DNA of 64,000 bases from Closterium sp. NIES-65 (Eukaryota > Streptophyta > Zygnematophyceae > Desmidiales > Closteriaceae), in the NCBI GenBank assembly GCA_948144175.1, contig CANXME010002648.1:62001-126000 (forward strand), written 5' to 3'. Position 1 is the stretch's first letter. Each line of letters starts with the position of its first letter. This document shows, one piece after another, positions 1 to 10,424 of this stretch. Below the pieces are notes generated by a model. That model did not search any database. It saw only the letters and a program-made list of their open reading frames with translations, and had not been told where the DNA came from. Both the position numbers and the translations under genes were made by a program.

Positions 1-162
1 GGCCTCGCGACGAGGCAAGGGCGACGCTCGGGTCCCGCTGAAGGCGTCGCGACGAGCAGGGCGACGCGTCGCGGGGTCCAGGAGCCGCGCCGCGGGGTCC
101 AGGGGCGGCTGCGCGGGTACAGGGCAGGCCCACTCACAGCCTGCAGGGCAGGGCGGCAGGGT

Positions 163-320
163 GGCGCTCGAGGGCGCGGGTAGGCAGGCGCTCAAGGGCG
201 CGGGTAGGCAGGCGCTCGAGGGCGCGGGTAAGCAGGCGCTCAAGGGCGCGGGTAGGCAGGCGCTCGAGGGCGCGGGTAGGCAGGCAGGCGCTGGAGGGCG
301 CGGGTAGGCAGGCTCAAGGC
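163..320. repeat. 24-bp minisatellite in E0 leader
   Basis: A tandem array with a unit of about 24 bp, beginning GGCGCTCGAGGGCGCG and containing GGTAGGCA. About six copies are present, alternating CTCGAG and CTCAAG variants. It lies in the 5' leader of E0. Other elements of the group have leader arrays in the same place but with different units. No coding function is evident. Confidence 0.85.
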
Positions 321-353
321 GCGTGATTCGGGCAGGGCAGGAAAAAAGTTCGT

Positions 354-403
354 GGTGGGCCCAAAAAAAAACCGGTCCCACTAGGGAACCTGCTCTGATA
401 CCA
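354..403 (-). promoter_or_regulatory. E0 primer site, hairpin and GGGCCC box
   Basis: In element sense, TGGTATCAGAGCAGG follows the LTR directly (389-403 on the plus strand). This is the usual plant initiator-Met tRNA primer-binding site. It is followed by a short hairpin (374-390; GGTCCC-ACTA-GGGAACC as read on the plus strand), a T-rich run and GGGCCCACC (palindrome at 357-362). The order is shared with the other copia elements here. Confidence 0.8.
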
Positions 404-535
404 TGTGAAAAGGATAGGACAAGGAATGATTGAACTAGCAAGGAGAAGGGTACAAGTAAGGAAACCTAACAATGTTGTACCCCATATAGTCTACCCCAAT
501 GCAGCCTACACAGACTATGTCATATATGTTTGACA
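404..535 (-). repeat. 5' LTR of E0
   Basis: A 132-bp LTR, TGTGAAAAGG to GTTTGACA on the plus strand, bounded by TG and CA. It is related to the LTRs of E1, E2, E4 and E7 through a shared core around GTACCCCATATAGTCTACCC. The partner LTR is outside the window. Confidence 0.85.
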
Positions 536-1797
536 TTCTGTTTATCAATCAACAGGTTTTCTCTTGGGAAGTGCACAAGTCTTTTGAAGCTGAAGTGCTA
601 GGGCGAGTCGTTCAATATCGAGTAATCAAAGGGTTGACTTTCGACCAATGGGAATCGTCGGTTCAACTCACTAGACTCAGTTGACTCGACTTTTTTTATA
701 AAGCAATCACAAAGAGAAACTTCTGTTCGCGACACGAAAATGGACAGCGCTGATTGGGCAATGTTCGTACTCGTGAACACGCAGCGCGAACTGGTTCTGA
801 ACTTGTTTAGAACAGGTTCCGAACATATTCAGAACAGGTTGCGAACAAGTTTTGAACAAGCTGACGCGGCTGGAGCACGGGGCAGCTATACGTGCACAGA
901 CATTTCCAGCGCTCAACTCTCGCCATCTGGAACAATCAAAGCACGTGGCGAAACTGCTCATGCCACCAGAATTTGAGCAAGGGAAATGATCAGATTGGGG
1001 CCCCAGAGCTCTAGAAAAGTTGCCAACTTGGGGCCTCGTGTGTCGCAAGGAGTCTAACCTGGGCCGGACCTGTACCCAACCAATTTCGAGCCTCATCCAC
1101 GTGCTCTATCAGACCTAACCACACAAGATGACGAATTCATCCTTGAAGACAAAGAATTTTTTGACTCGACATATAAAAATTGACGAATTTTCCTCTCCTG
1201 CGTCATGCCTTCGAAGGGGCCTCAGCCCTGAACATCTTGCCGCATGGTGTTTAGGGTTGATGCTTCCCCAATTATATGCCAACCGAATTGGGTTTATTTT
1301 TTGTACCATTGCGATGTTGAATATTTGGGGTTAAACAAACGTTTTTCTGGGTAATTCTCGATGACGGGTTACTAGCGAATTCCGTCAAACCCAGGCCAGT
1401 AGGTGGTGACCTGGCGAGAAGGCCAGGCTCGGCCTAACTGCCCAGGTGTGTTGGTTGCTTCGGGGCTACGTAGTAGGGGCGCGACTCACGAGGCCCCAAG
1501 TCGGCCACTTTACTGCTACTCCGGGGCCCCTTTCTGATCTTTTCCCTTTGAGCAAGGAGATTGGCTCAAATCAGCACGAATGCTCAGAACCGCGAGCTGA
1601 CTCAAATAAACAAAACGGATCAATCGGAGCCGTTATCAGAACAAAGCAAAAATCACAACGGTTCAACGCTGTTAATAAAGTTTGCGTGAACATTTGAAAT
1701 ATTGGCCGGCGAATCGCAACCTAGCTGAGTCACAAAAATAAAACGAGGGAAACGCGAAGTTGCTCGCGCATCGTTAATGATAGGAATTTCTTAGAGA
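536..1797. other. Non-coding stretch, no gene recognised
   Basis: I see no convincing ORF, LTR or RNA gene here. At 790-870 there is a cluster of GAACA/GTT words (GAACAGGTT, GAACAAGTT) giving short dyad symmetries. An imperfect inverted repeat is annotated separately at 974-1556. The small open frames lack family similarity that I can recognise. Confidence 0.5.
974..1556. repeat. Imperfect inverted repeat (foldback or MITE-like)
   Basis: The reverse complement of about 974-1046 resembles 1480-1556. Both read roughly GCGAC-CACGAGGCCCCAAGT, then a CTTT block, then GGGGCCCC, TCTGATC and TTTCCCTT. The arms are about 70 bp and perhaps three-quarters identical by eye, with about 430 bp between them. 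I found no clear target-site duplication or transposase, so it may be a decayed foldback element or two opposed copies of one repeat. Confidence 0.5.
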
Positions 1798-2127
1798 TGT
1801 TAGACAACTAGCAGTATAAACAGCCTAGAGAATATATAATTGGATATCTTGAATATTGAAAACATATACCCTACCTATCAAGCACTCTCCCACACTACTA
1901 TCAAGTTTATGGTGTATCCTATCAAGGATTCTCTAACTATGACACGACATAGGGCTTCCGCTGCTGCAGTTTTATGCCACTGAATCTCTCTTTCAGCAAA
2001 CTCGGACCCTTGGATAGGGGCTAACTTTGGTAAGGCACCCAAGGATCCTCGGAGGTGACCCCGAGAAGAGTTGTTTTAGAGATTGTGGTACTATAAGCAG
2101 TAGGAACTAGGTGATTTCATAGTAACA
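1798..2127 (+). repeat. Probable 5' LTR of E3
   Basis: TGTTAGACAACTAGCAG to AGTAACA, about 330 bp with TG/CA ends. An AT-rich TATA-like stretch lies near 1834-1845, and a degenerate initiator-Met primer site follows 3 bp later. The GGACCCTTGGATAGGGGCT segment near 1997 recurs at about 63687, showing that it is repetitive. With no 3' partner the 5' boundary is inferred. Confidence 0.5.
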
Positions 2128-2175
2128 ACCTGGGGATCAGAGCTGGTATTGTTGATATCACGGCGTTAGAGCATA

Positions 2176-2944
2176 ATGGGATCCCAGGATGGTGAAGGTT
2201 CTTCCGCCCCCACGGGCAGCGGAACTTAGGAAACCGACATCGTGGTGCAGCAAGGCGCTTGAACAAACCAGGGGTCGCTCCTGAAGGAAGTGCAGCGAAA
2301 CTTCAGCATTGAGAAGTTCAAAGGCGACGACTATGATGACCGGTCGTGGAAGATGCAACTTTTACTTCAGGCAAACCAGGCCTCTCAAGCTCATGACGGG
2401 AGTGGAGAAGCGACCATCGAATGCAAGCCTGCAAGCTGACTGGGACGAACGGTCGTCTGCAGAATACTACCTCCTGTCCCAGAGCCTAGAGCAGAATCAA
2501 CGGCAGCACATAATGCACCTATTGCCGGAAGAAAACTGCGGACTTCGAGCCTAGGTCGTGCTCAAGGACCTGCACGTGCCAACGTCTGTTGTGGCTACTT
2601 TGATGTTGGAACGGGAGTTGTCGTTCCTGCGACTCAGTGAGGAGGAGCCAATTCAAGGTGTCGTCGACAAGATGCGGGACATCTATGTCAAGCTTACAGC
2701 TGCAGGGGTGTCATATCCAGAGCAAACCAAGTGTATAAAGATGTTGTCACTACTGCTCGAGTCTTGGTTACAGTTTACAAGTGGCCTGAGCTTGCCTCAA
2801 AACCAGAACTTGTGGACCATGGAATGGGAGCGATCTAAGATTCTTGAAGAAGAATTTCGGCGTCACCAGGTAAAGGGAGGGGATGAAGGGAGAAGTAGCT
2901 ATGCGATGCAGAGCAGCACAAGAGGAAGGGGCCGAGGAAGGCCC
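2176..2944 (+). pseudogene. gag: E3 gag, 5' part (broken)
   Basis: Copia Gag remnant. An ATG at 2176 opens a frame with early stops (TAG and TGA within the first 30 codons). It continues through a typical copia Gag start (FKGDDYDDRSWKMQLLLQ, near 2320-2370) and an acidic helical region (DLHVPTSVVATLMLERELSF, EEEPIQGVVDKMRDIYVKL) to an RGRGRGRP tract. E2 interrupts it at 2944/2945. The frame resumes at 23565 with a zinc-knuckle remnant. The product would have been the particle-forming nucleocapsid precursor. No function can remain. Confidence 0.75.
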
Positions 2945-3075
2945 TGTCAAACTTATATGCTGCATGTTGTGTAGGCTAAAGTGGGGTAGCCCATATGGGG
3001 TACAACCCAATTAGGGTTTGTCACTTGTACTCCTGCATGCTGCTAGTTCATTCATTCTCGTTCGTGATTTTGACA
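2945..3075 (+). repeat. 5' LTR of E2
   Basis: 131 bp, TGTCAAACTTATATGC to GTGATTTTGACA. It pairs with 23434-23564. Flanking GGCCC before it matches GGCCC after the 3' LTR. Confidence 0.92.
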
Positions 3076-3125
3076 TGGTTTCAGAGCAGGTCCTAACCTA
3101 GGACCGTTATTGATTAGGGCCCACC
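3076..3125 (+). promoter_or_regulatory. E2 primer site, hairpin and GGGCCC box
   Basis: TGGTTTCAGAGCAGG directly follows the LTR (one mismatch to the initiator-Met primer site). A perfect 7-bp hairpin follows, GGTCCTA-ACC-TAGGACC (3089-3105), then GGGCCCACCGA with the palindrome at 3117-3122. Different stem bases but the same fold and position occur in E1, E4 and E5. Confidence 0.8.
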
Positions 3126-3159
3126 GAATCGTTCCCTGCCCGTAGCCCGTTACCATGCC

Positions 3160-3960
3160 TGTAGCGCCCTACCGTGTTCGTCGCGCTGCCCCACCAGTCG
3201 CATTACCCTGCCCGCGCGCCGCCTCGCTGGCTGCCGCGCTGCCTTGCCCTGCCATGCGTTGCGCTGCCTAGCGGGCGCTCTGCCCTGCCCTACGTTGCGC
3301 CGCCCCGCGCACGCCCTACCCTGCGTTGCGCTGCCTGCGCACGCCCTGCCCTGCCCCGCGTCGCACCGCCCTGTTCACGCCCTGCCCTGCCCCGCGTCGC
3401 GCTACCCCACACACGCCCTGCCCTACCCCGCGTCGTGCTGCCCCGCGCACGCCCTGCCCTGGCCCCTGTCGCGCTGCCCTTGCAGCCCGCGCGCCATCTG
3501 TGCAGCCCGCGCGTCGCCCCTACAGCCCGCGTGCCGCCCCTGCAGCTCGCGCGTCGCCCCTGCAGCCCGCGCGCCTCCCCTGCTGCCCAGCGTGCCAGCG
3601 CGCCCCGCTGCCCAGCGCGCCAGTGCGCCCTGCCGCCCACTGCGCTAGCGCGCCCTGCTGCCAGACGCGCCAGCGCGCCTCGCTGTCCAGTGCGCCAGCA
3701 CGCCCTGCTGCCCAGCGCCCAGCGCGCCCTGGTAAACCTTCAAAAAAAAAAAAAAAAAAAAGAGCCCTTGGTGCCGCTCCTGCCTGCCCGCGCGCTGCCC
3801 TCTGCAGCCCGCGCGCCGCCTTGCTGCCCGCGCGCCGCCCTCTGCAGCCCGTGCGCCGCCTTGCTGCCCGCGCGCCGACCCTGCCTGCAGCACGCCACCC
3901 TACTCTGGCCGCGAGCCTCTCTTCCCTGACCGTGCGCCGCCCCGACCTACCCTAGTGCCT
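3160..3960. repeat. GC-rich leader minisatellites of E2
   Basis: Two main repeat families fill the E2 leader: CGCACGCCCTGCCCTGCCCC-type units (about 3240-3480) and CCCGCGCGCCGCCCCTGCAG-type units (about 3480-3900), with a 19-base A run near 3740-3759. Long open frames here exist only because the repeats lack stops. They are not treated as genes. Confidence 0.85.
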
Positions 3961-4020
3961 GCTCGCCGCACTGCCTTCCTTCCGTGCTGCCCTACTGGTC
4001 GCACGCCTCCTTGCTTGCCC

Positions 4021-4563
4021 GCTATGAATTCTCTTCGTAGTAGCGGTGGGAGTCGTGACGGCGGTGGTGGCAGTAGTGGGAGTGGTGGAGGCCGTAGTAG
4101 CAGTTGCTGTGGAGCTGTTCGGTGGGGAGCTTCTGGCGGTGGTTAGATTCTGCTGCAACGGCGTCCGCGCAAGACCCTTCCGCCCTCGCAACTACGTGAG
4201 TGGTACACTAGTAGGAGTGGTGGCGGCGGCAGTTTTGGCAGTCCCTGTGCAGCTGTTCAGTCGGGAGCTTCTGGCGGTGGCCTGGTGCCGCTGCAGCGGC
4301 GTCCGTGCGAGACCCTTACTCCCCAGCACCTTCGTGAGTGGTACGCTCACAGTGGGGGGTCTCTGAGTAGTGCTCACTGCCCGTACGTCATTAGCACAGG
4401 TGATCGGGCTGGTTAGACATGCGGGGCACTTGGCCACACACAGTCCCGCTACTTCTCCTGACTGAGCGACGCCTAGCGTGCAGAGTTTGGGGACGCGGCT
4501 AAGCTCCCCCGCTGGCTGGGGCTACTTAGGCAGAGGGTTGATATCTTTGCTCTAGACTATGAC
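4021..4563 (+). pseudogene. gag: E2 gag glycine-rich part (broken)
   Basis: Fragments in shifting frames match the middle of E4 Gag. A Gly/Ser-rich stretch (4030-4140) is followed by versions of QQLREWY (CAACTACGTGAGTGG-like, twice, near 4190 and 4330), GDRAG (near 4400) and the region before DYDAIL. G1 is inserted inside the DYD-AIL segment, and the frame resumes at 18571. Two QQLREWY-like copies suggest a small internal duplication. Many stops make it non-functional. Confidence 0.7.
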
Positions 4564-4936
4564 TGTGAGGATCTAGGATCGAGCTCAGAAAAGAGAATTG
4601 TAATTGAATTGAATGATCACCTGGGTACAACACGAGGCTATATATAGGCTCGAGACAAGGCCTCGTAACCAGGTGTTACGCGAAGGTTCCGCGGGTCGCG
4701 AAGCGTCCCGAACAGATCCTTACCGAATTTGGTAGAAGGCAATTTGGTGGCAACCGAAAAGCCAGAATTTGGTGCACGCAACCTAGCTCGGTACTATAAC
4801 TATAATAAAATATAGGAAAGCACCTAGCCTAGGAAATCAAGCAATTCATGCATGCATATAATTATCCTATGCTAGAAATAGCATGATAAAGTAAAGGCAA
4901 GCAAGCATAGTTGGCATAAGCCGTCGTACTCTCACA
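4564..4936 (-). repeat. 3' LTR of G1
   Basis: 373 bp with TG/CA ends (TGTGAGGATCTAGG to GTACTCTCACA on the plus strand). A TATATATAGG-like motif lies near 4640. It pairs with 18198-18570. Confidence 0.95.
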
Positions 4937-4952
4937 CGTCCCCCCCTCAAAG
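4937..4952 (-). promoter_or_regulatory. G1 polypurine tract
   Basis: In element sense, CTTTGAGGGGGGGACG immediately precedes the 3' LTR. This purine run is the expected primer for plus-strand DNA synthesis. Confidence 0.8.
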
Positions 4953-7900
4953 CTGGGTGGCGTGAGAAACACCCTGCTTGACAAGATAGTCATTGAGAGC
5001 ACGGCGTGCGTTGCCCATATCAGCTTCTGCAACCCAACTGTCCTCAGTAGGGTCGTATCCCTTCCAGCGTATCAGGAACTCGAGGGTCTTGCCGCCGCGG
5101 CGCTGATAAGTGAGAACACGTTCCACTTCGTACTCGGGTTCATCCTGTATGAGAACAGGTGGTGGTGGCGGTAGCTGCCATCCCTGGAACTGTTGGTTGG
5201 GGTCCTTGTAGGGTTTCAGTAGCTGGACATGGAAAGCGTTGTGAAGCTTCCATGTATCTGGTAAGCGCAAGCGGAATGTTACTGGTGTCACCTGTGCCTC
5301 AACGAGAAAAGGACCACAGAAGCGAGGCTGGAGCTTGGAAGGTAGGTGAGACAGGTTCAAGTTACGCGTGTCAAGAAGCACCTGATCTCCGACTGCTATT
5401 GAATGATCACGTCGCTGACGATCGGCATACTGCTTCTGAGAGGTCTGTATCGTGGTGAGTCTTCTCCCGTAGCTGCTGCATGGTGGTGACGAAGTCATGT
5501 GCGGCTTGGACGTGTGCCGGTGTAGTTGGCTGCTGTGGTGTAAGTGGTTCCCGTCCGTAACACAGGAAGAAAGGAGTTTTCCTTGTGGCCGCATGTGACG
5601 CGTTGTTGTAAGCGAACTCTGGGGTCTGTAACTGTGTGTCCCAGTGGCTGACGTCGTCTTTGCAAGCTGTGCGCAGTAACTGTTCAACCACCTGATTGAG
5701 TCACTCGGTCTGTCCGATAGTCTGTGGGTGGTATGCTGAGGACATCGCAAGTTTGGTCCCCAATAATCCCATGAGCTCCTTCCAGAACTTACTCGTGAAT
5801 TCGGGGTCTTTGTCCGAGATGAGTGTAGCGGGGATGCCGTGGATGGTGATGATGCGGTCGAAGAAGAGGCCAGCAGTTGCTTCAGCTGTAGCTGTGGCGT
5901 TGGTCGGTATGAAGTGACCCATTTTGGAGAACTTATCGATCACTACGAGGATGGAATCGTGCCCCCATAAGGTTGAAGGAAGTCCTATGATGAAGTCGAG
6001 GATAACGACCTGCCATGGCTGCTCCGGTACAGGTAGAGGCTGAAGTAACCCTGCTTTTTTCTGCTTGCTACTCTTCATCCGCTGGCACGTGTCGCAAGAG
6101 GTGACGAACTGCTGCACGTCTGCTGCCATCCCGGGCCAGTAGTAATACTTCGCTATCCTTGCTAACGTCTTGTTGCTCCCGAAATGTCCCGCGTAAGGTA
6201 CGTCGTGAAACTCCTCCAATAGGATCTGTCGTAGCGGGGCGTAATTCGGTACCCAAATCTTTCCTGAACCCTTCCTTACAGCTAAGTCTTTCTCCCACTG
6301 TAACAGCTTCTTGGTCTGTGCTGTAGCAATTTCTGCGTCCACGAAGTACCCATGTTGGAATAGACCCTTGAGTAGAGGGTTCATCCCGTCGAGCTGGATG
6401 CCTGCTACATGTCCGGGGCGGCTCAACGCGTCTGCCTTGTTGTGTAGCCCAGGTTTGTAGACGATGTCGTAGTGGAAGTGAGTTTCGAGGAAGTCCACCC
6501 ACTGCACCTAACGTCGTGAGAGCGTCGGCTCTGACTTCAGGTATTTGAGAATGTAGTGGTCAGTATAGACTGTAGTCTTGGCTCCCTCTAGGTAACACCT
6601 CCACGCCTTGAAGGCTATGACTATCGCTAAGGCTTCCTTGTCGTGGATGGGGTAGTTTAGTTCTGCTCCGTGTAGCTTCTTACTGAGGTAGGCGATGGGC
6701 TGCAAACCGCGTCTGTGATCCTGCATCAGTACTGCTCCGACTGCTTGGTCACTAGCGTCTGCTTCCACCACGTAGTCCTTGTCTGGATCCGGCAAGATGA
6801 GTACTGGCGCTGTAGTCAGTGCTGTCTGTAGCTGCTCCATGGCTTGCTGATGAGGGGTATTCCATTTGTAGGGCGTATCCTTTTTTAGTAGGTCGGTCAA
6901 TGGCGCTGCTATCTTAGCGTACTGCGGCACGAACCTGTTGCAGTAGTTGGCGAAGCCTAGGAACTGCTGCAACTCCTTGACGTTCTCCGGTACTTTCCAC
7001 TTCTTGACGGCTTCGATCTTCCGCGGGTCCACGTGTACGCCCTCGGCACTCACCATGTGCTTAAGAAACTGCACCTTCTTCAGGGCGAAGTTGCTCTTCA
7101 ACAGCTTCACGTAGAACTTGTTTTTCTGCAGGATCTGGAACACCTTCTGCAGATGCTCCACGTGCTCCTTCATGTTCTTGGAGTAGGTAAGAATGTCGTC
7201 CAGGTACACCACTACGCACTCGTCCACTAGGGGTCGTAAGATGTGATTCATCTCCGCCTGAAACGTTGCTGGTGCGTTGCAAATTCCGAACGGCATCACC
7301 AAGTATTCGTAGGAGCCGTATCTGGTACGGAACGCCGTCTTGTGGACCGATTTGTCTGCCATCTTGATCTGCGAGTAACCCGATCGTAGGTCCAGCTTCG
7401 AAAATACTGTTGCTCCACGCAGTTGATCGAGTAGGTTGTCTATGCGCGGTATGGGATATTTGTTTTTGACTGTCTGCTTGTTCAGTGCGCGGTAGTCGAT
7501 GCACATCCGTAAACTGCTGTCTGGTTTTGGAGTAAAGAGGACTGGTGCACCATAGGGAGAGGTGGATGGGCGGATCAGTTGTCTGTCCAGTAGATACTCT
7601 ATCTGTTTCTTCATGTCTGTCAGCTCGGTCGGACTCAGTCGGTATGGTGCACGTGAGACGGGTTTCGTACCTGGTTCCTCCACGATCTCGTGCTCGTGGG
7701 TGCGTGCTGGAGGTACGCCTGCGGGTAAGTCGTCAGGCATTATATCCTTGTACTGCTCCAACACCTCCTTTACTGCTACAGGTAGCTCCAAACTCGGCTT
7801 CTCCTCCTCTGCTGCTGCCATAACCAGTGCTAAGTATCCCGTGTTACTCTCGTTAACAGTCCGTTCGAACCGTGCCAGTGTCGTTTCAGGAACGCTCCCT

Positions 7901-8457
7901 GTATCCGTCCAGCTTCGCAGCTCCACTCGTTTCCCGTTGTTGTAGATGCACGCCTTCCTGTTGACCCAGTCGATCTCGGGGTTGAACCGCTTCAAGAAAT
8001 CTCGCCCCAAGATGAAATATAAGCCCTTGATGTTCGTGATCGGCAACGTCGGCTTCCACCTCAGCGCCCCTATGTGCAGCTGCAGTGATGCTTCGCCGTG
8101 GATGGGAAGTTTCGTACCGTCCACCATTGTTGCCGAGAACTTGGTCTCCTCCGAAAATTCTCCAATTTTCTCCAACGTCCCGCGGTCGCACACCGAGTGG
8201 GACGCACCACTGTCCACCATTGCCTGGAGGCGTCGCCTATTGCAGATCACCTCGAGTAGTAGTGGTTTTTGCTGCTCCGAGTAACCGTAGATGGTCTCGC
8301 TTATAGGATCGTAGGGTACGTCAAATAGATCATCCCTCGGTCTTGCGCTCGAAGTTGCTGACTCCGTATCAGTTTCCAACTGAGCAGGGTTAGAAGGGTT
8401 TATCCGAGGCCGATTCAGCTTCGTCTTGGCCTGGAACCTTCCCTTAAGCCTTTGCAT
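4947..8457 (-). pseudogene. pol: G1 pol with chromodomain (stops in two places)
   Basis: Gypsy polyprotein. In order: protease with DSGASHSVC (near 8205-8230); RT with FSKLDLRSGY, MPFGICNAPATFQ and the catalytic YLDD (near 7190-7210); RNase H (ADASDQAVGAVL near 6750); integrase with an HHCC zinc region (GHFGSNKTLARI then CDTCQRM) and core (VVILDF, SDKDPEF, GQTE); and a C-terminal chromodomain (YEVERVL ... LEFLIRWKGY ... SWV, about 4990-5130). In-frame stops follow LSRR (6508-6510) and GQTE (near 5700), and the frame shifts near 5410-5460. Otherwise the domain set is complete. It would copy and integrate the element, with the chromodomain steering integration to modified chromatin. Inactive as written. 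Confidence 0.93.
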
Positions 8458-8459
8458 CT

Positions 8460-9235
8460 ATGTAGGCTTCTCCTGTGGGCAATAGGGAGCCTTAAGACTA
8501 TGCTGCGGGGAGAGAATATGAACTCCTTGGAACGCACGACCCTTTTCAACGCTCCGGAGTGGTTTGCCCAACTTCTCAGGTACGTGAATAATGTCTGAAG
8601 GCTTTTTCTTGGCCTTGAAATCTCCCTTGGATTTTTTAAAGGCTTGAAAACCTCGAGAGGGAATATTCTTACTCTCGGGGGTGTTCGGCTAGAGTTTCCC
8701 CGTCGGTGCAGAGTCTTGTTTCGCGGAGCCTCCATTTGTCTCGGCGATTTCCCCTGTTGCTGGCCGGTCGTGGCGTTTTAAATTCGTGCCATCGTGTCCT
8801 CCTTTTTTTGCCATCGTGGATGTCAAAATGTTGTTGCCCTGTAGCTCCGCTAGTACCTTCTTCAACTTCCAACACGCCAAGAGTCGATGTCCTGCTGCGC
8901 CGAAACATTCGCACTTCTCATATTTTGTCGGCAGCTGCTTCGCGTCGATCTTGTCCATATCCATCGGGTCGGTGGTCGTGGGTGGTGCCGATCGCTTTGT
9001 GTCGAATGATCTGTTCAGCACGTGGCGTCGTGTCTCGGGCTCACATCGCATTAGCGAATCGAATCTCTCTGCTGCACACACCATAACGCGGTAGTTGTAG
9101 TTCGCGGCAATCACCTGTCGGCGGACTTCCATCTTTAGCCCCTCAGTATACGCTTGGATTTTTTCCCCTTAGGTCAGGTCGGTAATTCGGATGAAGAGGC
9201 TCTCCATCTGCTGCGTGTACTATGTTACACTGCCG
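8460..9235 (-). pseudogene. gag: G1 gag, C-terminal part
   Basis: Downstream part of Gag, separated from its start (17243-17770) by E1. The motif MEVRRQVIAANYNYRVMVCA and the zinc-knuckle remnant CECFGAAGHRLLAC (near 8890-8930) are visible. The knuckle spacing is abnormal, since the first cysteine pair reads C-E-C. Stops occur near 9165-9220 and frames shift toward pol. Continuity with the N-terminal part is shown by the AACTG duplication flanking E1. Confidence 0.8.
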
Positions 9236-9240
9236 AACTG

Positions 9241-9366
9241 TGTGAAGAAATGAGGAATGAATGAACTAGGAAAGAGGTGGGTACAAGTAGGAAAACCTTC
9301 AAGTGTTGTACCCCATATAGTCTACCCTACTACAGCCTACACACACTATAGCATATAAGTTTGACA
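9241..9366 (-). repeat. 3' LTR of E1
   Basis: 126 bp, TGTGAAGAAATGAGG to AAGTTTGACA on the plus strand. It is followed (9367-9390) by a hairpin-forming polypurine tract, CACCCCCATAGG ... GTGGGGG. Confidence 0.95.
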
Positions 9367-9563
9367 CACCCCCATAGGAAAAGTGGGGGAGAACAAGAGG
9401 TCACAAGACCAGTTAAGCAAAGCAAAGCAAGCTCAGGGTGGATCACAACGTCCCCACACAATCCGAGCACAAGAGCAAGGCCAAAAGGCCAGATCACATG
9501 CAAGATCATATATAAAGGTAAACAGGCAAGTGCAGGTATAGAAAGATCACAATACAAGCAAGG
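9367..9563 (-). promoter_or_regulatory. E1 3' noncoding block with polypurine hairpin
   Basis: Conserved 3' untranslated block found beside the RNase H stop of E1, E2, E4, E5 and E7. In sense it contains a TTGTGATCCACCCTGAGC-like segment, GCTTTGCTTTGC repeats, CTGGTCTTGTGACC, CCCCCAC and the polypurine tract CTATGGGGGTG abutting the LTR. The CCCCCAC and GGGGGTG runs can pair. Conservation outside the coding region suggests a cis-acting role. Confidence 0.65.
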
Positions 9564-10376
9564 TCAAGAAGTGAGCAAGTGAGGCCAAGTAGGCACAAGA
9601 CCTAGCATCGTACAGAAGCGCTGATGATCACTAGGCGGAAGTGCCTTGGTAAAGATATCAGCAGTATTGGCCTCAGAGGCCACGTAAGCAAGGCGCAGCT
9701 GACCACGCTGCTGCAACTCACGAGCAAGGAAGTAGCGAAGAGCAATGTGCTTCGTTCTGTGCTCCAGTCTGTGCTCCCGACACAAGGCCAGCATGGCCTT
9801 GTTGTCTACGTACAGAACTGGAGGAGAACGAGGCGGCTCTCCTAGGTCAGTCAGCAGGTAGGTGAGCCAGCATAGCTCCTGTGCAGCCATGGCCCCCGCG
9901 TAGATCTCAGCCTCACAACTGGATCCGAGAACAGAAGACGAGCGGGTAGACCGCCACGAAACAGAGCCGGAACCAAGGCTGAAGGTGTAACCCTGTGACG
10001 ACTGCTGCGTAGCCTGGTCGTCAGCCCAAGAAGCGTCTGCGTGACCTGTGAGGACCACTCGACGTCGCCCTCCAAGCACTAGCCCCATGCCCGACGTACT
10101 GCACAAGTAGCGCAACACCCTCTTCGCTGCAGCCATGTGCTCTGGTCGGTGTCTCCCAGGAGCAACATAGCGTGCCAAGATGCTAAGAGGGTATGCAAGG
10201 TCAGGTCGTGTGCAGGTCATCAGGTACATGAGGCAGCCAACAAGCTCTGGGTAGGGGCCGCTCGGCTCGACGGACTCATCCGAAGGCAGAGCTGAGAGCG
10301 AGTGGCGAGTAGACAGAGGAGTGGCCTGAGGCGAGGAGTACGTGAAGTCGAAGCGCTGAAGGACCTGCTGCACCAT
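9564..10376 (-). pseudogene. E1 RT end and RNase H
   Basis: Open frame of 270 codons covering the end of RT and copia RNase H, with TGHADASWADD, SSCEAEIYAG, LYVDNKAML and the terminal EANTADIFTKALPP. These supply the catalytic acidic residues for RNA degradation in RNA-DNA hybrids. A TAG at about 10424-10426 (SYLGL-stop-ITRD) separates it from the upstream RT frame, so it cannot be made as part of the polyprotein without suppression. Confidence 0.88.
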
Positions 10377-10424
10377 GTGTGACTGAGTCAGGGCAATGGT
10401 GCGCTGTGCTCTGTCCCGGGTGAT

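Larger units (their letters stand above)
1..535 (-). mobile_element. Copia element E0, 5' end only
   Basis: This is the 5' end of a minus-strand Ty1/copia element whose body lies left of the window. Reading right to left there is a 132-bp LTR, a primer-binding site, a GGGCCC box and the start of a GC-rich tandem-repeat leader. The same order occurs in E1, E4 and E7. No coding part is present. The base pairs after the LTR (536-540, TTCTG) would be one copy of the target-site duplication; the other is outside the window. Confidence 0.85.

Noticed and set aside
163-320. Regular spaced repeats as a CRISPR array
   Set aside because: Units are contiguous with no unique spacers, in a eukaryotic retroelement leader.
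740-976. 78-codon frame as a small gene
   Set aside because: Repeated GAACA/GTT words dominate it, and there is no homology or splice context.
3174-3955. Long overlapping open frames on both strands (up to about 250 codons)
   Set aside because: They are translations of GC-rich leader minisatellites lacking stops, differ between frames only by repeat register, and have no domain.
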